In this document: positions 52,260 through 61,185 of the stretch, in pieces | Layout: each line of letters begins with the position of its first letter | Position numbering within the stretch: position 1 is the stretch's first letter | Origin: Bacillus sp. SKDU12 | GTDB lineage: Bacteria; Bacillota; Bacilli; Bacillales; Bacillaceae | Assembly (NCBI RefSeq): GCF_010093085.1 | Contig: NZ_MSRC01000022.1 | Span: 1-64,000 of the forward strand | DNA: 64,000 nucleotides | Direction of reading: 5' to 3' | Made by a program: the position numbers and the translations under genes | Notes under the pieces: model-generated | Database searches by the model: none | Told to the model about the DNA's origin: nothing | The model's input: only the letters and a program-made list of their open reading frames with translations

Positions 52260-53582
52260 TTATTTTAAGAAGATAAAGTACAGGATAAATACGGCAAACA
52301 GTCCGTACATGATCGGGTGAACCTCTTTGGCTTTTCCTTTGCACACCATCGTAATCGGATAGAAAATAAATCCGATAGCAATACCAGTCGCAATGCTGTA
52401 CGTTAACGGCATCATGATCATGGTAAGGAAAGCAGGAACGGCCACCTCGAACTTATCCCAAGCAATTTTGCCAAGCGGCGCCACCATCAGCGCACCGACA
52501 ATAATCAGCGCCGGAGCTGTTACGTTTGATGTAACGACTGAAAGAAGCGGTGAGAAAAACGTAGCAAGTAAAAAGAGAATACCTGTTACAATCGCCGCAA
52601 ATCCTGAACGGGCACCGGCAGCTACACCTGAGCTTGATTCAACGTAAGAAGTTGTTGTAGACGTACCAAGCACAGCGCCAATGACAATGGAAGATGAATC
52701 AGCTAGAAGCGCGCGGCCCGCACGCGGCAATTTGTTTTCCTTCATCAAACCAGCCTGAGTCGCTACAGCAACAAGTGTACCCGCTGTATCAAAGAATCCG
52801 ACAAACAGGAACGTTAAAATGACGATCAGCATTTGTACGGAGAAAATATCCGGCAGATGAAGCCACGCTTGTCCGAACGTCGGCGCAAGGCTCGGCACAC
52901 TCCCGACAATTTGCGTCGGAACCGGAACCAAACCGAAAATCATGCCGGCTACTGCTGTTAACAGCATCCCGATAAACACGCCCGCGTTAACGCGAAGCAC
53001 CATTAAAATAACTGTGACAACCACACCGAAAATCGTTAACAGCACAGGGCCGCTGTGAATGTTTCCGATGCTGACAAGTGTGGAAGAGTTCGCTGAAATG
53101 ATTCCTGAACCTTGTAATCCAACGAATGTAATAAAAAGGCCGATACCCGCGCCGACTGCCAATTTCAGTTCAGGCGGAATGGCGTTGATGATTTTTTCAC
53201 GAAAACCTGTTAACGAAAGAGCAACGAAAATAAGACCTGAAATGAAAACACCAGACAAAGCTGCCTGCCATGAAATACCCATACCGAGGACGACAGAAAA
53301 TGCAAAAAACGCGTTCAGCCCCATACCGGGCGCGATGGCGATTGGATATTTCGCGATCAATCCCATTAAAATACAGCCTGCTGCCGATGCCAGCGCTGTC
53401 GCTGTAAAGACCGCACCCTGATCAATTCTCAGCGCCTCCGGAAAATCTTTCACGCTCTCCAAAGCAAGCGTAATCGGATTGACGAACAGAATATAGGCCA
53501 TAGATAAAAAAGTCGTTAATCCGCCAATGATTTCATTGCGATAGCTGGTGCCCAGCTCATCAAACTGAAAAAACGTCTTCAC
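52260..53582 (-). CDS. pbuG: Hypoxanthine/guanine permease PbuG
   Basis: The 440-residue protein is a 14-helix NCS2/AzgA-type nucleobase transporter. FDELGTSYRNEIIGGLTTFL at the start, the conserved APGMGLNAFFAFSVV and the FFDTAGTLVAVATQAGL segment identify the AzgA branch. PbuG imports hypoxanthine and guanine. A guanine riboswitch and PurR boxes precede it, exactly as for the pur operon, so uptake and synthesis respond together. Confidence 0.95.
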   Translation of the reverse strand: MKTFFQFDELGTSYRNEIIGGLTTFLSMAYILFVNPITLALESVKDFPEALRIDQGAVFTATALASAAGCILMGLIAKYPIAIAPGMGLNAFFAFSVVLGMGISWQAALSGVFISGLIFVALSLTGFREKIINAIPPELKLAVGAGIGLFITFVGLQGSGIISANSSTLVSIGNIHSGPVLLTIFGVVVTVILMVLRVNAGVFIGMLLTAVAGMIFGLVPVPTQIVGSVPSLAPTFGQAWLHLPDIFSVQMLIVILTFLFVGFFDTAGTLVAVATQAGLMKENKLPRAGRALLADSSSIVIGAVLGTSTTTSYVESSSGVAAGARSGFAAIVTGILFLLATFFSPLLSVVTSNVTAPALIIVGALMVAPLGKIAWDKFEVAVPAFLTMIMMPLTYSIATGIAIGFIFYPITMVCKGKAKEVHPIMYGLFAVFILYFIFLK

Positions 53583-53637
53583 GCTATTTGACTCCCTTCA
53601 CTCTTTGCTATTTATCCTGCCCTGAAATCGCCAAATA

Positions 53638-53667
53638 AAAAACGCCCCAATACATTTTGGGACGCTT
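53638..53667 (-). terminator. Riboswitch-controlled terminator of pbuG
   Basis: GCGTCCCA pairs with TGGGGCGT (one GU) around an 8-nt loop, followed by TTTTTTATTT on the minus strand; it is the expression platform of the pbuG riboswitch. Confidence 0.85.
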
Positions 53668-53730
53668 GACTACAGACGGATTCCAGTTTGAATAAATAAA
53701 CGTGTTTTATTTATATCAAACGAAAGAAAT

Positions 53731-53803
53731 GTTTACGTAGTCAAGCCATTTACGGTAGCTTGGTAGAAACTTGCGGGCCATATCCCCGCGATTATACGAA
53801 TTC
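53731..53803 (-). ncRNA. Guanine riboswitch of pbuG
   Basis: The minus strand shows CGTATAATCGCGGGGATATG, GCCCGCAAGTTTCTACCAAG, CTACCGTAAATGGCTTG and ACTACG closing P1. The specificity base is C (GA-C-TACG), so the ligand is guanine or hypoxanthine. Confidence 0.93.
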
Positions 53804-53823
53804 ATCTTATTTGATTTCTGCGT

Positions 53824-53905
53824 CTATTGTACCAATTGCGACATGAAATGACAATATAAATAACGAACATTACTTATTAAAAAATTTGGTTTATTCGTCT
53901 ATTGA
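53824..53905 (-). promoter_or_regulatory. pbuG promoter and PurR boxes
   Basis: Minus-strand TTGTCA (53849-53854) and TACAAT (53826-53831) have a 17-base spacer. Upstream, CGAAC (53864-53868) in AATAACGAACATT and an inverted, weaker TTATTCG (53891-53897) form a PurBox pair. Confidence 0.8.
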
Positions 53906-53928
53906 CTTAATTGGTATAAATGATAAAA

Positions 53929-53958
53929 AAGCCGTATGCATGACTGCATACGGCTTTT
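53929..53958 (-). terminator. Terminator after the anti-sigma gene
   Basis: AAGCCGTATGCA pairs perfectly with TGCATACGGCTT around TGAC; six T follow on the minus strand. Confidence 0.9.
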
Positions 53959-53962
53959 CAAC

Positions 53963-55435
53963 TTATGATGACTTTTTTTCACTAGGCTGCTTCACCTGAT
54001 GCACTGGTACAGTAAATGAGAATGGATTGGGTTGAATAAGATCATTTATAACACCTTTATCGATATACAGACCATACTTATCAAACTCGAAATGTTTTAA
54101 AGATAGCTTATCAAGATAGGCATCATCCAGTTCAAAAGTGGATACCATTTCGGCTGTGTTCATATTTTTCACTTTAGCTGTATTTGCTTTCAAATAATAA
54201 CCTTCTTCATAATCACCTACTGGATCAGGCCAAGATTGCATTTTTTTCGTATCACCAAGACCAATCGTTTCACCTATATTCACTAAATCATTTTCGTCCA
54301 TGCTTGAGGTATCAATTCCAGTGAAGCGGTATTGCACCAATACTTTTCTTCCTTCTTGTTTCATGTTATTGATTTCAATCCCTATGTTTTGATGGTTTGT
54401 TTTTGAAACATGAAACGGCATCTCAGCATTTAGCGGGACAATTTCACTGACCTCTGCCTCAGATTTAATATATGCTCTTAATGTTAGCTTTTTCGCTTTT
54501 GGATTAATTGGTGATTCTAACAGTGTTTGTCCTTTTACTCTTACCGTTCTCTCGTTTACCTTTTTGCGATTTCCAAGTTCGATGTTTGACTCTGTCATCT
54601 CATATGTGTTTCCTAAATCATCTTTGACTTCATCAATTGCCACCGTATCATTTTTTGCTATGCCTTGATAATCTATTGTAAATTGAAGGACAGATCCGAG
54701 CTTTCCGTTCTCCACTTGAATATTGGAAAATTGATAACGATTATGATGAGCTGATACCACTTTTGAGCTTTCTAAATAACTCGTTTTCTTTTTGGTAATC
54801 GGCAGTTTAAATCTCCAATTCCCCGGTATTTCATTGATCTGAGTAATCACAAAAGGCACGGTATCCCCATTTTTTATTTCTATCCCTTTTGTATAAAGCC
54901 TTAATTGACCAGCATATTGTTTGTTATTTAATTTTTTGAGCCTTAAAGAATCAGGATCGATTGAAAAATTATCGTTAAAACTCGAATTGCTCACACGATA
55001 GCTGAGCTCATTTTCATCAGACTGGAAGTTATCAACAGTAAAATTATAGACAAGCTGTCCGGCATCGTAATAGGAGCTGTTTACAGAAACGGTGATTCCT
55101 CTGGATTCAGCCTTTTCATTCAAAGCTGTGACCAAATTGCTTTCAAACAATGATAGGCCAACTTTATCTTGAAACTCCTTATAAATTTGGCCGACAATGG
55201 GTATGCTTCCCATCTCTTTGTTTATAGAAGGCAGGAAAAGACCGGACGTTAAATACAGTATACCTACCACAGCAGCAACAGCGATTCCATTAGTAATGTT
55301 TCGTCCCCATTTAAAACGTCGTCTGCTGTTCTTGTCATTTTCAGCACGAACGACAGCTTGATGTATTGCATTTTTGAGTGCTTTCTTTGGCACTGTTATT
55401 TCGTCATACATCTGTTTTACTTGGTATTTGTCCAT
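53963..55435 (-). CDS. Putative anti-sigma factor (DUF4179/DUF5643)
   Basis: The 490-residue protein has a short basic cytoplasmic N-terminus (MDKYQVKQMYDEITVPKKAL, which resembles zinc-free anti-sigma regions), one membrane helix (GIAVAAVVGILYLTSGLFL, about residues 50-68) and a large outer part with DUF4179 and immunoglobulin-like DUF5643 regions. This is the architecture of RsiV/RsiX-neighbour and other ECF anti-sigma proteins in Bacillus. It starts inside the end of the sigma gene behind AAAGGAGG, so the two are made together. The role as anti-sigma is inferred from position and topology; the signal sensed is unknown. Confidence 0.8.
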   Translation of the reverse strand: MDKYQVKQMYDEITVPKKALKNAIHQAVVRAENDKNSRRRFKWGRNITNGIAVAAVVGILYLTSGLFLPSINKEMGSIPIVGQIYKEFQDKVGLSLFESNLVTALNEKAESRGITVSVNSSYYDAGQLVYNFTVDNFQSDENELSYRVSNSSFNDNFSIDPDSLRLKKLNNKQYAGQLRLYTKGIEIKNGDTVPFVITQINEIPGNWRFKLPITKKKTSYLESSKVVSAHHNRYQFSNIQVENGKLGSVLQFTIDYQGIAKNDTVAIDEVKDDLGNTYEMTESNIELGNRKKVNERTVRVKGQTLLESPINPKAKKLTLRAYIKSEAEVSEIVPLNAEMPFHVSKTNHQNIGIEINNMKQEGRKVLVQYRFTGIDTSSMDENDLVNIGETIGLGDTKKMQSWPDPVGDYEEGYYLKANTAKVKNMNTAEMVSTFELDDAYLDKLSLKHFEFDKYGLYIDKGVINDLIQPNPFSFTVPVHQVKQPSEKKSS

Positions 55436-55950
55436 TTATTTTGGTCCTCCTTTTCCAGCTCCTGCTTCAATGCTTTTCTCGCTCTATGTAAATGGGTTTT
55501 GATCGTGCCTTCTGCCATTCCCGTTTGTTCAGCTATCATTGAAATCGAATAATCTTGAAAATAATAGAGCTGAATCGTGAGCTGAACATGTTCATCAAGT
55601 GAATCAATCGCATTTCGCAAATCCATGTATTCCTCAATATTGGCTTGATCGGTTCCAGTATCATGCTGCTGCTCAAACGGAACCAAATCGCCTTTCTTTT
55701 TATTCATGGCAAAAATGGAATTGATCAATATTCGGGTTAGCCATGTTAAAAAATACTTTGGCTCTTTTAGTTTTTCTATATTCATAAAAGCTTTATAAGC
55801 CGTTTCCTGTACAGCATCAAGTGCATCCTCTTTATTTCTCAAATAGAGATAAGCTGTTTTATATAAAGTATCTTGATGTGCCAGCATAAGCTTTTCAAAG
55901 GCTCGAGTATTTCCTTTTCTCGCCTTTGTAATCAATCTTTCTTCCTTCAC
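55417..55950 (-). CDS. ECF-type RNA polymerase sigma factor
   Basis: The 177-residue protein has sigma region 2 (AFEKLMLAHQDTLYKTAYLY, DALDAVQETAYKAF with the -10 recognition helix, and FLTWLTRILINSIF) and region 4 (LDEHVQLTIQLYYFQDYSIS and GMAEGTIKTHLHRARKAL). It is not one of the seven ECF factors I know from strain 168 at this position; its closest style is SigV-like. I chose GTG 55950 because GGAGG is well placed; a GTG at 55959 overlaps that site. The promoter upstream has an ECF signature, so it is likely autoregulated. Confidence 0.9.
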   Translation of the reverse strand: MKEERLITKARKGNTRAFEKLMLAHQDTLYKTAYLYLRNKEDALDAVQETAYKAFMNIEKLKEPKYFLTWLTRILINSIFAMNKKKGDLVPFEQQHDTGTDQANIEEYMDLRNAIDSLDEHVQLTIQLYYFQDYSISMIAEQTGMAEGTIKTHLHRARKALKQELEKEDQNKWTNTK

Positions 55951-55973
55951 CTTATCCACCTCCTATGTTGTTA

Positions 55974-56000
55974 GATACGAAAACTGCCGAAACGGTTTCA
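55974..56000 (-). promoter_or_regulatory. ECF-type promoter of the sigma/anti-sigma pair
   Basis: Minus-strand TGAAAC (55995-56000) and CGTATC (55974-55979) are separated by 15 bases, close to the ECF consensus TGAAAC-N16-CGTA. The -35 lies in an 11-bp palindrome, GAAACCGTTTC. The start codon is about 20-25 bases further on. Confidence 0.7.
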
Positions 56001-56012
56001 AAAAGATAAAAA

Positions 56013-56044
56013 AACGCCCCTTTTTGTAAAAGGGACGTTTTTCT
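56013..56044 (-). terminator. Terminator after guaA
   Basis: AAAACGCCCCTTTTTGT forms a stem with AAAAGGGACGTTTT; T runs follow on both strands. It lies between the guaA stop and the ECF promoter. Confidence 0.85.
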
Positions 56045-56057
56045 ATTAGTTATTTAC

Positions 56058-57599
56058 TTATTCCCACTCAATCGTCGCAGGCGGCTTACTTGTAATATCG
56101 TACACCACGCGGTTAATGTGCTTCACTTCGTTTACGATACGTGTCGAAATGACTTCCAGCACATCCCATGGGATACGCGCCCAGTCAGATGTCATGCCGT
56201 CGATTGATGTAACGGCGCGGATTCCGATTGTGTAATCATATGTTCTTGCGTCACCCATAACACCAACGCTGCGGATGTCAGGGAGAACAGTGAAGTATTG
56301 CCAGATATCACGCTCTAACCCATGATTAGCAACCTCTTCACGGAGAATCGCATCAGATTCGCGAACGATTTCCAGTTTTTCTTCTGTTACTTCGCCAAGA
56401 ACGCGGATTCCGAGTCCCGGTCCTGGGAAAGGCTGGCGCCATACGATATCATCCGGAAGGCCGAGCTCTGTGCCAAGCGCGCGCACTTCGTCTTTGAAAA
56501 GCGTGTTTAACGGCTCGATCAGTTCAAACTGCATGTCTTCAGGAAGCCCGCCGACATTGTGGTGAGATTTGATCGTTTGCGCCGTTGCTGTACCGCTCTC
56601 GATGATATCTGTGTAAAGCGTTCCTTGTGCAAGGTAGTCGATGCCTTTGAGCTTGTCCGCTTCATCATCAAACACGTAAATGAATTCATTACCGATGATT
56701 TTGCGTTTTTGCTCAGGATCAGAAACACCTTTAAGTTTATTTAAGAATCTGTCTTTTGCGTCTACTTTAATTACGTTCATGTTAAAGCCTTCGCTGAATG
56801 TTTTCATGACACCTTCAGCCTCGCCTTTACGGAGAAGACCATGATCTACAAAGATACAAGTCAGCTGATCACCGATCGCTTTATGAATCAAAGCAGCAAC
56901 AACAGAGGAATCAACACCGCCGCTTAGCGCGCAAAGAACCTGCTTGTCTCCGACCGTTTCACGGATTTTCTGCATTTCGATTTCAATAAAGTTCTCCATT
57001 GACCATTTGCCTTCACAATCGCAAACGCCAAATACAAAGTTTTTCAAAAGATCATTGCCGTATTCAGAGTGGCGCACTTCCGGGTGGAACTGAACGCCGT
57101 ACCATTTCTTGTCCGCTTTGCTCATCGCTGAATTCGGGCAGTGATGGCTTGTCGCGTCAACAGTGAAGCCTTCAGGAACCTCTACAACCAAATCGCCGTG
57201 GCTCATCCAAACCACTTGTTCGTTCGGAAGATCTTTGAACAAATCAGGTGTGCCTTCGATGCGGATGTTTGCTTTTCCGTATTCGCGCTGGCTTGCCGCT
57301 TCAACTTTCCCGCCAAGGTAATGAGTCATCAGCTGCATGCCATAGCAAATTCCTAAAACAGGAACATCAAGCTCGAAGATTTTCTCGTCACAGCGGAAAG
57401 AGTTTTCATCATACACACTGTTTGGACCGCCGGATAAAATAATTCCTTTTGGATTCATTTCTTTAATTTCTTCAGCCGTCAATGTATGGGGATGCAGCTC
57501 ACTGTACACACCGAACTCACGGATGCGGCGTGTAATCAGCTGGTTATACTGACTGCCGAAATCAAGGACAAGAATCATTTCATTCACTAACTTTGTCAT
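56058..57599 (-). CDS. guaA: GMP synthase GuaA
   Basis: The 513-residue enzyme aminates XMP to GMP. The class I glutaminase domain has Cys in [17 protein letters not shown]; the PP-loop ATPase domain has [18 protein letters not shown]; the C-terminus ends in the dimerisation domain with [10 protein letters not shown] placed the start at ATG 57599 ([15 protein letters not shown]), with AGGTGAC upstream; an in-frame GTG at 57608 is possible. A promoter and a structured 5' leader precede it. Confidence 0.96.
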   Translation of the reverse strand: MTKLVNEMILVLDFGSQYNQLITRRIREFGVYSELHPHTLTAEEIKEMNPKGIILSGGPNSVYDENSFRCDEKIFELDVPVLGICYGMQLMTHYLGGKVEAASQREYGKANIRIEGTPDLFKDLPNEQVVWMSHGDLVVEVPEGFTVDATSHHCPNSAMSKADKKWYGVQFHPEVRHSEYGNDLLKNFVFGVCDCEGKWSMENFIEIEMQKIRETVGDKQVLCALSGGVDSSVVAALIHKAIGDQLTCIFVDHGLLRKGEAEGVMKTFSEGFNMNVIKVDAKDRFLNKLKGVSDPEQKRKIIGNEFIYVFDDEADKLKGIDYLAQGTLYTDIIESGTATAQTIKSHHNVGGLPEDMQFELIEPLNTLFKDEVRALGTELGLPDDIVWRQPFPGPGLGIRVLGEVTEEKLEIVRESDAILREEVANHGLERDIWQYFTVLPDIRSVGVMGDARTYDYTIGIRAVTSIDGMTSDWARIPWDVLEVISTRIVNEVKHINRVVYDITSKPPATIEWE

Positions 57600-57763
57600 G
57601 GTTGTCACCTAATCTCCTCTAAGTTTTTTGACACAGAAAAAAACGAGGACAGATATGAAGCCGCTCCGCCCTCTTTGGCAAGGCCGTTTGCCGGAGTCCG
57701 GCAACTCGTTCCCAGACTCCGATAATATCCACTAATTCTAACAACACGTTGATAAGCGGTCAA
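57600..57763 (-). promoter_or_regulatory. guaA promoter and structured leader
   Basis: Minus-strand TTGACC (57758-57763) and TAGAAT (57735-57740) have a 17-base spacer; the promoter overlaps the yebA stop. The leader of about 130 nt can form TTGCCGG/CCGGCAA (57688-57704) or, instead, GGAGTC (57715-57720) with GACTCC (57693-57698): the two pairings share bases. A T7 run (57637-57643 on the minus strand) lies later with a weak stem. I recognise no known riboswitch class. Confidence 0.6.
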
Positions 57764-59973
57764 GACCATCTTCTTTTAATTAAATTTTCCCATAACTCAC
57801 TGGAATCATTCCAAAGCGCTGCCGAATCATCATTTCGATAAAGCGCCCGTTCATAGCGTAATGTCAGCTTTGACATGTCTTTTGAGTCGTATTTTCCATC
57901 GATTCGTTTTGCATAATCACGCAGCGTTTCACTGTCTCGCTTCGGCAGTCCTCTTCTCCTCAGCTGTTTCAGCAGTGCGCCATATGCCTCAAAAAACACG
58001 TGCTCATCGCTGCGCCGCTTCAGCTTTCCCGCAACAAAAACAGGAATCCATAGCGAACGGAAAACATACAGCAATACCGCTGCCGACAGGATGACTGTAA
58101 GGACGGCGAACGCTAAGTACCAGCCCGTATTTGTATGGGACGCGGACGGCTTTTTAGAAACAGCCGGCTCCCGTTGTTCCTTTTGTTTTTCTTCTTTTTT
58201 CTGCTGTTGTTTCTCATCTTTCTGCTCTTCTTTCGTCTTCTCCGGTGAGCCGCTTCTTTCGCTGCCGGAATTCTTTGTGTCAGAAGAAGTAAACTCAGCT
58301 GGATTCGTAAACCCTTTCGTTGGCTCAAATGTGACCCAGCCCTGTTCAGGGAAATACACCTCTACCCAGGAATGGGCGTTGTTATTTGTCACTTTGTAGA
58401 TGCTGCCGTTTTTGTTTCCTGCTGCTTTATATTGGCCGGATGTATACCCCTTTACCCAGCGGGCCGGAATGCCGGCTGAACGCAGGAGCACCACCATGGC
58501 GGAAGAAAAGTTATCACAATAGCCCATCTTCGTTTCAAACAGAAATTGATCGACATAATCCTCACCATCTTTAGGAACAGTCACTTTTTCTGTTTCATAT
58601 GTGAATGCATTGGATCCTAAATAATCCTCAATCGCTTTCACCTTATCGAACATATTATCGTGATCCTGAGTGAGTTTGGTCGCGAGTGATTTCACCCGCT
58701 CTGGCAGTGAATCTGGCAGCTGCATATAACGATCGCTGAATGTGTATTCATCGCTTTTGTTTCTCACTTTTACCTTTCTCAGCTCATCCAGTTTGTAGAC
58801 AGGCGAATTGTACGTCACCGTATAGGTTCCCATGTTTCTGATTTTGCCTACTTGTTCATTGATCGGAGAAATCTGTTCTGTGTTCCCGTTCATTTCAAGT
58901 GAGACAGCCTGCTTTGGCTGAATGACTTTTGCACCGATCGGATACATCACATGGTTGTACCCGTAGTGCTCATCAACTTTCACACGGACAACTTTTCGCT
59001 CTGTCGCAACCTTATGGTCAAACCAAAGATTTTCAACGTTTCCTCCGCTAAGCTGATATGACATGCCTGTATCTGTTTCGACCCAGCCTTTTCCTGTATA
59101 CGTATCCTTCGTTTCCACACGGAAATACGTACGCTTTTTTCCCTGCCAGGTTAAAACAGTTGTATTATCCTGCTGGAATGGGCCGCCGAGTGATTCATCG
59201 TGGTTTCCGTATCCGATTTTGCTTTCTCCAGCCGGTACCTGATTTTGATTCGTGATTTTTTTGAGAAAAGGCACCGGATCAGGCCAAGCCGGATCTGATT
59301 TTGGGGCGGCAAGTCCGAATCCCACCGCAATCAAAATCAATATAGATAAAGGGAGAAACCATTTCAAGACAGATGTTTTTGGCAGTGTGATTCTTTCCAT
59401 CAGCTTTATGCGGTCTAAATATAAAAGGCCCAGCATAAAGAAGCCGATCAGCACGATACGGATGACGGCAAAAGTGGCATCATATGGCGTAAAGGTATCA
59501 AGAATCGTAATATACGCAACTGTCATCATAAAGAAAAACAAAGTTTTTCTCTGGTAAATCACCCAATAATGAAGGAGATAGACCAGCAGCCACAGCAATA
59601 TAAAAAATAACAAAGTCCGAAACGAAGGAATCATGTCATTCCATTGCCCTGATTGAATCAGCGTGATATTCAAATAGACATCCTGTAAAAAAGAGCTGAT
59701 CCAGCTCAAGTCAAATATAGAACCTTGATAAAACAAAATGTGTATCGAGATCAACGTAAATAACACACTAAAAGGAACAGTGACAAACCATCTCATCCGA
59801 AAAAAAGTCAGCAGAAATGTCAAAGCGATAAAGACACTAAAAAAGCCCGTATGTTTCGTATCTGTAAAACTGTCCAGCGGTCTAAGCCACTCCCACAGTA
59901 ATAAAAATGCCAAAAAATAAAATAACAGCAAGCTCAAACGGCTTCCCTTCAGATCATCGTGCGGCATGTGCAT
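57760..59973 (-). CDS. yebA: TgpA-like membrane transglutaminase-fold protein YebA
   Basis: The 737-residue protein has about six N-terminal helices (DUF3488/TgpA_N), an extracytoplasmic transglutaminase core with Cys in GYCDNFSSAMVVLLRSAGIP, His in NNAHSWVEVYFPEQ and the following FEPTKGF, a Lys/Glu-rich linker (QQQKKEEKQKEQRE), one more helix and a C-terminal DUF4129 domain. It forms a widespread cluster with a DUF58 protein and a MoxR ATPase. The substrate in Bacillus is unknown. ATG 59973 lies 15 bases after yeaD. Confidence 0.88.
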   Translation of the reverse strand: MHMPHDDLKGSRLSLLLFYFLAFLLLWEWLRPLDSFTDTKHTGFFSVFIALTFLLTFFRMRWFVTVPFSVLFTLISIHILFYQGSIFDLSWISSFLQDVYLNITLIQSGQWNDMIPSFRTLLFFILLWLLVYLLHYWVIYQRKTLFFFMMTVAYITILDTFTPYDATFAVIRIVLIGFFMLGLLYLDRIKLMERITLPKTSVLKWFLPLSILILIAVGFGLAAPKSDPAWPDPVPFLKKITNQNQVPAGESKIGYGNHDESLGGPFQQDNTTVLTWQGKKRTYFRVETKDTYTGKGWVETDTGMSYQLSGGNVENLWFDHKVATERKVVRVKVDEHYGYNHVMYPIGAKVIQPKQAVSLEMNGNTEQISPINEQVGKIRNMGTYTVTYNSPVYKLDELRKVKVRNKSDEYTFSDRYMQLPDSLPERVKSLATKLTQDHDNMFDKVKAIEDYLGSNAFTYETEKVTVPKDGEDYVDQFLFETKMGYCDNFSSAMVVLLRSAGIPARWVKGYTSGQYKAAGNKNGSIYKVTNNNAHSWVEVYFPEQGWVTFEPTKGFTNPAEFTSSDTKNSGSERSGSPEKTKEEQKDEKQQQKKEEKQKEQREPAVSKKPSASHTNTGWYLAFAVLTVILSAAVLLYVFRSLWIPVFVAGKLKRRSDEHVFFEAYGALLKQLRRRGLPKRDSETLRDYAKRIDGKYDSKDMSKLTLRYERALYRNDDSAALWNDSSELWENLIKRRWS

Positions 59974-59988
59974 CCGCCACCTCTCTTT

Positions 59989-61185
59989 CTAAACAACACG
60001 CGAAACTTGCCCGCCTCTCATGACCTGGACGCTGATTCGACGTTTCACCATCCGCTCGATCATGACTTTTTCAGCTTGAGAAAGCTCAGCACCCTTCTCT
60101 TTTGCCAGTATGACCGTAACGCGGCCGCCACCGATTTCTGGGATAGTCAGCAAATCTTCCGTGACCTGTCCCGTCACGATCACTTTGTCAGCCTGGCGGA
60201 CAGACGGCTTACTCAGTTCTTCACGTACATATCGGCTTACTGGGTCAGCCGCATCACCATGGACGACAGCTAAATGCCGAAGCATATGCTGAAAATGATG
60301 CTCCCCCTCTCGAATAGGAAAAATCGTTTTTTCTTTTCCGACTGAAGCTAGGCCTGCCCCCACACCGTTTTTTAAAACAGAATGAAGAATTGAAGCTGTG
60401 ACAGACACAACCTCTTCGAATGCTTCAGAGGGAAAGCGGTCCATCAGCAGAAAAAGATTTTTACTTCGAGACGGTTCAAATTCCTTCGTCATCAGCTGGC
60501 TCCGCCGCGCAGACGTTTTCCAGTCTAATGCAGCAAACCGGTCGCCCGGCTGATAATTCCGCACACTTGCTGCAACTGTGGAATGGTGCTGATGAATTGG
60601 AGAAGAACCGCTTACACCGTCTTCCTGATGCCTCTCATTTACTTGATAAGGAAGACGCTGAAAAGATGGATACACAAATAGGATATCTTTCAGATCATAA
60701 AAAGCCGTTTTTTCAACCAAACCGAGAATATCTCCGGTTCGCACTCTGACAGCATGAAAGTGATGCTCTCCGCGCGGTGACCGAGGTAATTCATACGTCA
60801 TCGTCATACTCCGTTGAAACCAAGGAAAAACGAGCCGTTTGGCCGCGGCTTCGGATCGGTTCAATGAGCTGATTCCTTCTGGCAGGCAGTCTTCAATCAC
60901 CATATACATGAGAGGAAACCGCAGCTTCCTTTTCAGCGTAACTGTTACGCTCAGCCTGTCCCCTGCATGCAATTGTGTTTTAGCCATTTGCCGTGAAGCC
61001 TGAAAAGAGCGGAGCGGATACAATGCCAGCAGACCGGCATACACGACAAACGGGAGAAACGCGTAAAACAAAAACCAGCTGACAAAGCCGCCCTGAAACA
61101 TCGCATAGGAAAAAACAGCAGCCGTTAAGAACGTTAATACAATCAGCTTCCATCCATATACAAACCATTGAAATTTCTTCTTCAT
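59989..61185 (-). CDS. yeaD: DUF58 protein YeaD
   Basis: The 398-residue protein has two N-terminal helices and the DUF58 core with RFAALDWKTSARRSQLMTKE-type signature followed by a von Willebrand A-like domain (LFLLMDRFPSEAFEEVVSVT). DUF58 proteins work with MoxR ATPases, probably in maturation of membrane or cell-wall proteins. Its start codon overlaps the yeaC stop by one base. Confidence 0.9.
   Translation of the reverse strand: MKKKFQWFVYGWKLIVLTFLTAAVFSYAMFQGGFVSWFLFYAFLPFVVYAGLLALYPLRSFQASRQMAKTQLHAGDRLSVTVTLKRKLRFPLMYMVIEDCLPEGISSLNRSEAAAKRLVFPWFQRSMTMTYELPRSPRGEHHFHAVRVRTGDILGLVEKTAFYDLKDILFVYPSFQRLPYQVNERHQEDGVSGSSPIHQHHSTVAASVRNYQPGDRFAALDWKTSARRSQLMTKEFEPSRSKNLFLLMDRFPSEAFEEVVSVTASILHSVLKNGVGAGLASVGKEKTIFPIREGEHHFQHMLRHLAVVHGDAADPVSRYVREELSKPSVRQADKVIVTGQVTEDLLTIPEIGGGRVTVILAKEKGAELSQAEKVMIERMVKRRISVQVMRGGQVSRVV

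Noticed and set aside
57600-57735. Known purine or SAM riboswitch in the guaA leader
   Set aside because: None of the conserved core segments of these classes is present; only unexplained hairpins remain.
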